Shown here: positions 51,301 through 63,300 of the stretch, one piece after another
Numbering within the stretch: position 1 is the first letter of the stretch
Layout: the number at the start of each line of letters is the position of its first letter
Assembly: GCA_030762175.1 (NCBI GenBank)
Contig: CM060838.1
Span: forward strand, 16,188,001-16,252,000
Length of the DNA: 64,000 nt
From: Metallyticus violacea
Lineage: Eukaryota > Arthropoda > Insecta > Mantodea > Metallyticidae
Direction: 5' to 3'
Notes under the pieces: generated by a model
The model's input: the letters and a program-made list of their open reading frames with translations, nothing else
Told to the model about the DNA's origin: nothing
The model's database searches: none
Translations under genes and position numbers: made by a program

Positions 51301-54300
51301 ATTTAGATTTTATCACGGACAAATTTTTAATTAAAAAAAGACGATCTGAGTCAAGTTCTGGGTTATATTACTAAAATGCTAATTAAAGTAATGTGAGCAA
51401 AAATCCTTACTGCATTTTGTAAATATGCAATATGGTTTTGAGTGGCATAGTGATGAATATAAACAAAATCTTGAGCGTCTTATATCTGAAAGTGTTTTGT
51501 CAAGTCAGGTGATGGTGCCAAATAAACCAAAAAAAAAAAAAACATTTAGAAAGTAACCATTCTCATGTAGCTTCAAAACCAAAAGAATATTTTGAACATG
51601 TTTTTAAGTCACAGGTGCATTGGTCCTCTAGTGCATTGATAAAATATATTTCTGTTTCTAACAAAGCGTTGCATGCTTCATATGTAGTAAAACCAAGAGA
51701 ATGTTTTGAACATCTTTTGAAGTCATAGGAAAAATTCTGTATTATATTTCTGTTTCTGACAAAATGTTGCATGATTCATATGTAGTTTCTAAATTAATAG
51801 CTCAACAGAAAAATACCTTGTAATACTAGCAAAGAACTAATATTACTATGCACAAAAAATTTTACAAATTATGTTTATTGAGGCTGAGGAAGAAGAAATA
51901 TTCAACGTTTCATTATCAGATAAAACTTACTAGCGGAATAAAAGAAATGTCTCATGACATTAAAATTAATGTGAACAGTAAATTAGTAGGGGATACTATG
52001 TTTGGTCTACAGTTGGTCAAAAGCCATGACACAAGTGGTAAATGTCAATTAATTACCTTAATTAGGCTTAAATGTAATTTAGATATTAATGAACAATTTG
52101 TATTTTGCCAAGAACTCAAAACCACTACTACAAGCAAAGAATTTATGAGTGTGTTAATAATTTTTTTGTTGAACATAATATTTCCTGGGAAAATTGCATC
52201 CCTCTTTGCACAGATAGAGCAAATTGAAAACTCAAATGTTTCATAAGTTTTGTGAGAGTAGTAAACCCGACTATAATGATAACTCATTGTTTCTTGCACA
52301 GGGAGGCATTAATTATGAGAAGTGATGCAGGGGAACTTCTAGAATCTGTGTTAAGTATGACTATTAAAATGATAAAATTATGTAAAATCAAGACCAGTTA
52401 GTCTAGGGTGTTTGGAAAACTTAGCTAGAATATGGGGGATGAGCATACCATTTTATTATTGTACACTGAAAGTCATCAACTTTCTAGGGGTAAATCAATG
52501 ATGCGAGTGATAGAGCTTCAAATTTTTTTTTTTAAAGGGCAAAAGGCCAGAAGGCCAGGTATGCTAAACTTTTGGGAGATAAAGTGTGCTAAACTAGCAT
52601 ATATTGCTCACATTTTTGAGAGACTGAACTCTTTAAATGCAAGCATGCAACACAAAACAGAAACTATTATTTAAGCCACAAAGAAATTCAAGGATTTTAC
52701 GAAATACTGAAGTTTTGGGAGTCTTTGGTTATAGAAGGTAAATGATTGCCTTTCCTTTAGTTGAGAGTGTTGAAAATAGACTTTCTGAAAATGAGAAAGA
52801 ATGCCTGAAAGAGTTAATAGCAGAAAACCTAAAAGTGTTCCAAACTTAAGTAACAAATTTCGTTCCTAGCTTGTCTGTTTTAGTGTTAGAATGAGTAATA
52901 TCTTCTTTTGGTACTCCTAATGAGATTAACATTCAAAAAATGCCATCAACCTGAATTTCGACGAGAAAAATGATTTGCTATATTTGTTATGCGATTCTAC
53001 TGTGAAAACAAACTTTCTAGAGAATTCAGTGTAGTATTTTTGAATTTATTTGTAATGTCATTATCCCATAAAGGCAAAAAGGGCCCTAAACATTTTTCTG
53101 CCATTTTCAAAGCTATACTTGTGCAAATCAGAATTTAAAAATAGTTAAATCTAAATTAAGGAACAGATTGTTGCATCTTGAAGATGATTTACTTGTTGGC
53201 CAAGTATAGAGAAACTCTGTGCAACCAACAGCCTTTGCATTAATTTAAGTACGTAAGTTTTCACAAACGGTAATAAAAAAAATTTTATTAGATGTCCAGC
53301 ATAGATAGGTTGGAAGTTTTCTCACATACTTTTTTTTATTGTAATGCCACTCAAGTTGCTCTTTATTTTTTTAGAAATTTCGATGTGTGTTAACATCAGT
53401 TTATTTACAATGCTGGATATCAGACACTACATATAAGCTATTATATTATAATTATTATTATATAACAACAACATGACAATGATGATTATAAATGTGTTAC
53501 ATTATCATGGGCATTCAATAAAACGTGTCTTCAGTCAAAAAAGGTTGGGATTACCATCTAAAAAGGTACGGTAATTTTTATTGCATACCCAGTCTAAGGT
53601 GTTCATAGTATCATAGATTTTCATCCCAGCAATATAGGATTCCACTTACACAGATCTTTAAGTGAGAAACAGATGCTTCACTGTTGACACTATGTGGATG
53701 ACTTCTTCCATTTATGAAATAAAAGCATTGTGCCTTATAATGTGCCATTACGATTTGTGTACTATTTCATGATTAGTGCTAAATATTGCCTATAATGAAT
53801 TGCAGCAGGTCTCTTAATGATATAATGCATGTAAATCAATAAGGTACCTATGTCCACTTATTAACATTCACTGAATTGTTCAGGCATTAAAAGTACACTA
53901 AAAGTCAGTGTGCTCAACTTTATTGTGACTGAGATTTTCCTCATCATGAAAAACTGCATACCAATTTCATACTGATAGTTAGGGGCTCATTTTTAGCAGT
54001 ATCATTACTTCCTAGTCATAATTCATAATATATTTATGGATGAGTAGTAGGGGGGTCTTTAAAACTTGTGAATAAGAAAAGAAAGTAAATTCTTTCATCT
54101 CTTTACATGATGGATATTCTTTAAATAAGTACATGCATCAGCCCTTTTATGCATAGCCTACTTTTGCGAACAATTCTGGAAATTCTTCTTCCAAAGTTAT
54201 GAGTGATAATTAATTTCTTTTAACAGAGTTTAATTAGCACAGAAAATAAACACTCCTATTTTTATAATAAAATGTTGTTAATAAACATTCAAAATGCATT

Positions 54301-57300
54301 TAAGTACAGCTTCTCTAAAATAGCACAATCTATTAGTTTTAATTAGGAAGTTCCCATCTGAATGCTTGAATGGCCTACTGCAGTCTTAATAGGTGCATTA
54401 TTAATAATATGAAAATTAATTTGCATTATTCTTCTTATGGAGAAAGATAGCTCATTTGAAAGATTCAACTATTGTTAAATTAAGAAAAATATATTTATTT
54501 TACTTACCTCAAAACATGTCCAATTTGGGGCATGGCAAGATGTAATAATGCTGACATTTTGTGCCCGATTCATCCAAACAGCTGATACATGATGATTGTC
54601 TGTGCCTATCCATCCTGCAGATGTCAGATATACCTCCCTAAAATTATATTTGGGGATTAGAATCAAAGTGCAGTGACTTTATAGATTCCTCTTAATTCAA
54701 GATTCCCTAATACTAATTTTTGGGGGAAGAAGAAAGAAACATATTATATATTAGATTTTCAAACCCTATATATGCAGATATTCCTTTTTATACAACTAGA
54801 TGTAATTAAATGATAGGGCTTTAGTAATAAACATTGTATGCTCATGTGAAGTTTTATTTATTGGCTACTAAGAGTACTGCAATCGATGGTGCCTAAACTT
54901 CTTCCCTTTGACATGTTCTTGAACATTGCTTTCTGAACCTGTTCCCTGCTGGTCTTACAGCAGTATTTGTGTAGATGGTTAGATAATTGATACTAGAGCA
55001 ACACAATTAAGTGTGTATATATTACTTTGATATCCAGATTATCTCAATATATGCATGCAGAATTTATTCAGAGCTTTCCTGCTCATTACAGTTCAGAATA
55101 AATAAAAAATTTATCTACTAGTTCAGTGCAAAACAAAAATGCTAGCAAAAATGTATGGTATTCACAGCAGAAAATTTCAAGAAATGGGTACAAATCATGA
55201 ATGTTTGGCAGTGCAATTGCTCTCAAAATTAGTGGAACAAGTGGATATTTTGGAATGTAAAGAAAAATATTTGCAATGGAATTAGAAACATTTTGATGGC
55301 TAAACTTGAACCTGTAAATTACAATATGTTTTCCCAATAAAATGACTGTTTAACCAAGAGAGAATGAAAATTATTGCATATTTCATAAGGTAAGAATAAA
55401 CATTTTAGGAAGGAGAGTTGAACCATCAGTTGTTTTCTCATTAGATATTTATTTATTTATACATTTATCTGTCTATAAACTTGCTAATACAAGTTTCAGG
55501 TATCATCAATTTGTATTTACAATTCAGTTGTAGAACACATATGAATTCATTATAAAAAATAGCTATTTAAAAAAATGCATTAGCATTACTCAACATTTTA
55601 TGACATCATCATTTACATTAACTGCTACAAATAACACTGGCCCATGATGATTTTGATGTCTTGGTGAAAATCAACAATTCATACGGAAAATGGGGTGCTG
55701 ATTTTGAAAATGATATAAATTTTTTCATAACGTATAGAATTTTTGTAATCTCACCTTCAATTGATTATACTGCTATATTGCAGTGATAATGATACAATGG
55801 CAAAACATGAATAATTTTAGCATAATAGAATATAATGCAGAATCCAAAGTAAAGCAACCATCATTTACTTTCTTATCAGTTCCTCTGCCATGTGTTTACA
55901 GTTTCCAACTTGACTGGAGCTTATCAACGCATTGCCAGCAAGTAAGGGGAAGTGATTGTATTGTAGTCTAAAACCACTAAAATTCACTAGCTGTGGTATT
56001 TTGGTAGTGTATTTGTTGTCAGCTATATTTCAGTTTTTCTTGGTATAATGTATAAAATACCAGGGAACTAATAACAAGATGGCTTCAAGCTGTGGAATAC
56101 CAAGACAGCAATGTGTGAAAAACCCAAATAATTTCTCTTTCATGTTGGTTTGTACTTGTAAAAAAACAAAAAAATAATATTCTCTATTTATTAAGAAAGT
56201 ATATTGCATATTTTAAAGTTAAGCTTGGAAATCCACTTTAGAAAAAAATTAAATACCAGCAATATCAATGGCTACTGTGTGGAGATCTAACAAGTTTGTG
56301 GTATGTTACTTGGTCAGCACACTTGGTCAGTACACAAAATTTCCTTGCTTTTTCTGCTAATGGGACAATAGATGTAGGAACAAACACTGGTCAGGGAAAG
56401 AACGGCCTAAGAGAAAAAGTTTAATGCTAAAAAAAAAATGTAATACATGTTGGTCTAGTTGACCCTAAAAATATGCTATTTCCTCCGCTTCATATTAAAC
56501 TTGGTATCATGAAGCAATTCATCAAAACACTAGACAAGAATGGCTTGTGCTTCAAGTATTTATATCATAAATTTCCAATTTGTCTGAGGCTAAAATAAAA
56601 GATAGTATATTTGATGGGCCTCACTCAGATAGCTAATGAAGGATACTGACTTTTTGAATACTATGAATGATATAGAACTTCAGGCATGGTGTGCTTTCAA
56701 GGATGTTATCAATAAGTTCCTTGGATATGTAAAAGATGTACAATATGAAGAATTGTAAGAAATATGTTGTGAAGACTGCAAGTTCATGGTTACAATAGGA
56801 GTTTAAAACTTCATTTCTTGAACTCTCACCTCGACTACTTTCTACCTAATTTAGGACTCATGAGTGATGAGCAAGGTAAAAGATTTCATCTAGAAATTAA
56901 GGAGATGGAAATTATAAAAACAAATAACAGAATATAAATTGTTTTTAGATCATTAGAATCTAGCATTATATTACATCAACATTACATTAAAGAACAGGCC
57001 AAAATAAATATGTAAATGAACTCTTATTGACAGAGACTTTCATGGAGAATTAATGTATTTAAAAACAAACAAACAAAAATTGGGAAGCAATATGCATGTT
57101 TATAGTCTTTTATACTTAATAATCAATTGTTTGATGCATATATTTGGAAAAATTTTAATTTTGTATGCACTCATAATTGATAGTATTCAAAATTTATTTA
57201 ATTTTGAATTAAAATTATATCATAGATGTACTTACTGTCCCTCTAGTACTTCAGGAGGTTTAAGTTCCCATCTCTGAGGTTCAGTAATGTTGCTCACATC

Positions 57301-60300
57301 CATAATCCATAGCTTCACCTCTGGATTTGTTGTGCCCGGCTTTAACAATAAAACGGTGTAGTAAATCATGAGCTCAGTGCCAGAAATGCAAATATTTTCT
57401 GTCTTTCCTTTTGTACTATTTAATTAAATAAATGCTTAACATTACATTTCAGGATGGAATATTTGACTCTAAACTCTTGGATGCAGATTTAATTATTTAA
57501 AGACAGTATGAATGACAGATAATATTATAGCAAGCAAGTGAAGCATTAAGAGTGTGTAGTTCAACTAAATCATACAATAATATCAATTAGATAATATGAA
57601 CTTATTTGTATAAAATGTAGCCCAGCAATTTTCTTAAACTACTGGCATGAGTGTCGAGGTCATTAAGACACAGACTTGTGAGTAAGAGATCTGGGATCCC
57701 ATTTCCGCCAGGATCATCCTCCCTGTCTGAGGTTTCCTCAGTCATAAAAGGCTCTATATTTCTGCCTGGAATGCTTTCGTCCTTAAAATCCTTTCCCAAT
57801 TTATCATTTCATCTCATGTATCATCAGTGTCAAAAACGTGTGGTTCCTCAAAACAGGCATTAAACACAAAAAAATGTCCACTATTTGTAGGCTCTAGTCA
57901 GTCCACTTTAATAACTTAAGGCAGATGATGACAAGTAAGCAAGCAATTTTATGAGCTCTGAGGTTCAAGATTATACACAGATGTAATACATAGATATATC
58001 TATTTCTGTGGCTCAGTTGGAAGTGTAAATTTAGAGGGGACAAATTCAAAGCAACTGGTTGAGGTTCATAGTTGAAATTTTTTCTCAGTCCACAGTATAT
58101 GGTTCTTCCTTATTCACTGTTTTTTTTTAATGGTGTTTAACACCTGTAACAGCAATCCTCATGGAAATAAGCCATGTGTTTATCTACTGGACCATACAAG
58201 TGAGGCAATGTTGATACAATATTAGGTACATCATGTGGTGTTTGAACCAAGTTTAGGATATCAAAGCTGCCAAGTCTTTGTAAATAAAGTGTCATCCAGT
58301 TGATATGTGAGTTTCCAAAACAACACATAGTGCATATATAAACAAGCAGTAAGTCTGGGCATCTACAAAATATAAGTGGACTATCTTTCAGAGTTGGTGT
58401 AATGAAATGTTTCAGGTAAGACAGATTTTCTTTGTTATAGGTTGGAGAAAAACCTTTCACGTCAGTGAAAAATGAGTAAGAAAATTCATTCCGTATGCAC
58501 TAAGGATCAGTCCTGGGGCCTGCTGTGAAACCACCAAAGAAAACTTTGCTTACAAATAAACTCTGGTTTGTTCATAAAGTTGTACTTTTGCACATAAAGC
58601 CAAAATGGTGCAATTGTGGCCGAAAAATAATGCACCTCATTACATGTGCCTAATATTGGCCTTCTGGCAACCTTGACCCTAATTCTGTGGAGCATAGGTT
58701 ATGGTAAGTTATATAGGCATGGTTTGATCTAAAAACAGCACAAATTTGAATCTTTAAAGAAACTGTTTTGAAGTCAGTGAGCTAATTTCCAAATAAAACT
58801 ATAACTCTGAATAATTTTTTTTAATAATATTAATTCTTCAATAAATGGAGGAAATATTTCTTAAAATATTTTAACATTTTTGCTTCTTTATATAAATCAT
58901 TTAACATGATTATGGCAGAATAAATGATATACTGCAGAAATCGAAAATATGAGAGATAATGCTTGCCTACCGTTGGATATCGCACAGTTCTGGATTCGGG
59001 AAATGTTGGCCAGGACCCAGCACCGCCGGTGATGGAGCCGCTCATTGACCCCGAACCAAACCAGGGAAATGCTAAAATCCGCACCTCTGAGTCGTTGAAG
59101 GACGCATAGAGTATGTGAGTTCCATCGGGAGAGCCCCACAGTGCTTCCGCGTTTGACAGAATATCCTCTGAAACATATAACAAGTGACAACAAGCCCTTT
59201 CTACCATGGCATTCTCACAATTAACATCAGTTGATGAATCTCATTGGATTTTAATAAGCCTCCTGTTTGCAAGTATCTCACCACTCCATACAGTTTGGTA
59301 AAGCAATTCAATCAGTCATATTTTACGCAATGTTTTCTCAGCGGTAGATGCCAAACTATCTATAAGATACTCTCTAGGAGTCTAGATGACAATACAAATT
59401 CTTCCCGAAAACTATAAATACCAATTGTTTCATAATAAACTTATAGGTACTTTGACTGTATATTGCATATTTTGTTGATAAAAATTATGGACACTAAAAA
59501 ATAAATTATTTTAGCATTTTACCAAAAACATATGCAGAAAAACTAGATTCGCCGAAATAAAATAAAAACTCACCATTAGGCAAACGCCTTGAAAATTGCA
59601 AAGGACAGATAAGGAAGCGCATTTGAAACACTGTAAATGCCATATGGAACGAATATTATTTATGTTATTTGCAGTATATTTCTGTTTTTTGATCTTTTAC
59701 AGTAAAGACATGCATAAAACTAAAAGTCCCGAATAAATTATAAATTAATATTTCTTTATGCAACATTTGTAATTACATCTCAAAGTTTTAATGTGCAATA
59801 GTAAGTTTTAGCTGAAAATAAAACCTTCTAACGAAAATTATTATACTTGTGTTTAAGTGTAATAATAAGCTCACCTTGGTACAGCCAATCCGATATTCCA
59901 TTGTAGATAGTACCGGGTTGTCCTGTATCGGTAAGCCTGAAGTCCTGTCCTCCACCGTCTGGAGAGAGACGCAGATAGATGTCATTTTCAGCGATTAGCA
60001 CGAGAGACGAGGAATTGCCCAGCCATGAAACGTGTTGGAGCCGAGTGCGTTGAACCTTAGGAGTATCGTTCAGCCGGATTGGGATGTGGTGGCTGTAATG
60101 AAGGTCAATTCAAATATTGCTTAATTGATTTAATGTTAACATTATTTCATTAATCTTGATATAGATTGTACAATTTGTAGTGATTTACAACTTACAACAA
60201 TAGTTATACTTTCGTAGCATTATCTGATTTGTGTAATAAAATATGTTGTACATTAAATAACTGCTTTGATAGTAACAAAATTACTATATATTTTGAAAAA

Positions 60301-63300
60301 AAACTGAATATACATATGGAATAACATTCTGGGTGTATATGTTTTAAATCATGGCACCTGATCTTAAGATCTATTGTTACCAGGTGAAGAAGGATAACAG
60401 GTGATAATTTGGCCAAATGAGTTTATGGGACTTATGACCTAAGTTTCCCTGGCATTCACTTGAGGAATTGAGGGGAAAATCCCTGAAAAACCTCAGTCAG
60501 GAAACTAATTAACTGGAAATCGAACCCGGGCCCGCCGTATGAGAAGCGCAAACGCTACTGCTAGACTACTGGGATGGTAAAATTCTGTATATGTTAAAAA
60601 TATTTATATTTCAGAAAAAAAGATGTAAGAACAATGGCAGGGGTGTAATGTACAACCCACTGAAAACCAGTTATCAAAACATTTTAAATTTTACCACTAA
60701 CATGCAAGTATGTTTCAGCTAATTTGGTAATTGTAATAGAAAATGCCGAAATGTTCATAAAAATTATTCAGACATTCGTGGCAAAAAATAACACGTTTCA
60801 GGCATGTGCTATAGTAATACTGTATTGTTAAATTCATTTTCATTAACCATAAAAAGTTCATATACAATAAAGTAAAATTAAGTTAGAATTAAAAAAAATC
60901 TTTCAAAACAAAACTTCCGAGAGTAGACAAATTCGTTCATTTGAAAAATATATACATACAATAAATACATAGAAAATGTAAATATCTTTTTCCTTAATGT
61001 AAAAATATATGTAATGTGTATTTCCTGACGCAATGTACATTCCAGTAATAAACTCACTCAACATAGGATCTATGCATTTGAATGATATATGATTAAGAGG
61101 CTGCTCTATTCCCTTATAAGTCACTTGCGTATCTTTCTTCACTATGGCTTCTACACAAGCGATGTTTTAATTTGTCTGGGCGCCCCGTATACTCGTGTCG
61201 TACAAGGCTATTATTCTTCTTCTTCTAAACTGTACAAATCATTTAGACTTTCCCACGTGAGGGAACAGAGGCTGGAAAAACTTTCTTTAATGTTTTAAGC
61301 ATACTTGTTGGCTCAGACCGCACTAAAATGCTTTCAGGTCACCTCCGTCTTAGAATATAAGACATTAAGCGCACGACCACAATTAACATTTTGCTGCAGC
61401 TGCAACATTATACCGAGCTGTAGCTTTCGCTATGGTTACGAATTAAAATACGCTCTTTCCAGTGCTGTCAGCAGAAAACATATAGGCCTTATCGTTTCTT
61501 CAAATTCAAAAAAGTAATCTCTTATAGGCTGTTATTTTTGAAAATGCAATATCTCGTAGTTCTTAATAACTTAGGCCTGAAACGCTTCCTTCCTTTAAAA
61601 AATCCTTTCCAAGTTTATCATTTCATTTCATGTATCATCAGTGTCCACCGCCTGTGATGCCTTAGTAGTTAAAACGGGCGTTAAACACTAATCAAACAAA
61701 TTCTCTGGAAAGAGGTTTTCAGGGATTTTCACTTCGTATTGCCTTAGAGCTCCAGTTAACAAAGCGAAAGAAAGATAATAAAATGTTAAACACTTTGGAT
61801 GGGGGCATATGCAATAGAATTAGGTCATGCGGCACAAAGAATCGCCTAAACTCTTTGGGACCACGTGAACCGAACAGAAAAAAACAAAGCGATATTATCA
61901 ATCATACGCCTGAAAGTGACTGCTTGGAGTAAGAAGGGCTCTACCATATACATTTTGGAAAATAATCGGAGCAAGGTTGCACAGTTTCCTCTCAGGTAGG
62001 TAGTCTGATCTGGCCCAAAAGGATGCCCACCTTCCCTTAATTAATAAACTATATTTGAATGCATTTTCACGTATGACAAACGAGGAAAGAGAAGAAATTA
62101 GCAAAGATGATCATAATTCCCTGTTGTAATTGTATATAATAATTAAGAAAGGAAATGAAAATATGAATTGTGGTGCTTAAAAAGAAGAAAAATTTAGGAA
62201 TAACGAATCTCAATATTATTTGCATTCATAGATGGCACTCATTTCCATAATTTATCTCGTACTTCTAGAATGCAATTTCAATTGTTATTTACCTTTTATG
62301 TAATTGTTTTAAGTTCAAACGGAAAGGAAAGTAATTAATTTAGAAATGTTATATTATTGATTTGTTTAATGTAGTTAACTATTACATTCCCTTCCCATTT
62401 AGAGATTTAATAAATCTTGTTATGTCTGTTGTTAGAATGTTGCTTTTTAACGTATCTTTATAGTCTTTCTTAATCTCTCTTATGCTCACAAAATTTGCTT
62501 AGATTTTAACACGTCATTTCAATCTCTATTTCTTCCTCTTTAAATACTTTAAGGAAGGGATTAGTATTACGTTGTCGTTTCACTACTAAAAGTATACGCA
62601 AAAATGTTTGCTTCTTGCTGCGGCTCCTCCCGATTGTACCGAAAAATCCGTTCTTTAGTCCTACATACAGTAATGGTATTAAGTCAAAGACATATATCAC
62701 TCTCATCGTTTAGAGTCCAAAGGAATATAACCTGCAATGGACCATGTCATTCGAGGTAACAGAATAGATGCAACTTTCAATATTTTAAAAATGTAATCCT
62801 TCTTGTATAACAGATCTGGGTAAGGCAACGGAACTCTGTTATACATGAAGGTTTTGCGCCCTTAAACAATAATCATCATACAAACTCTTACGGCGAGACA
62901 GTATGGTGAGATGAAGGGGGAATATATTGTACAGAAGTACCAACAGAAAAAAAGAAAAACGCGCGCGCGAGAAACATTCATTTAATTATAACTTTATCCT
63001 TAGCTTTACCATTTTGAATTTCCTTTATATTATTTAGGGTAAAAAAATTAAACTTGAGTATTAGGAGCTAAGATCTTGAAACTCAAAGAATTCTTACTGT
63101 CGTTGGCAGTGAGACTTAAGGTTTAAATGTCCTGTTCCAATACGAAATGGAGCAAGTTTTTATGCAAGTTTTGGGATCGATTTTGTTATGAAAAGTAGTA
63201 TGAAAATTATTAGTTCCAATAATCCTAAGGCCCAATTATTGGACAGTTTGACTGCAGCAACCATAGGAAATCTCAAGCTAAATATAATATAAATAACAGT

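Noticed and set aside
57602..57863. Opposing frames of 65 and 70 codons
   Set aside because: They arise within a SINE copy.
58137..58460. 107-codon minus-strand frame as a gene
   Set aside because: No recognisable motif, begins near a SINE tail fragment, and sits in an intron without splice-site support.
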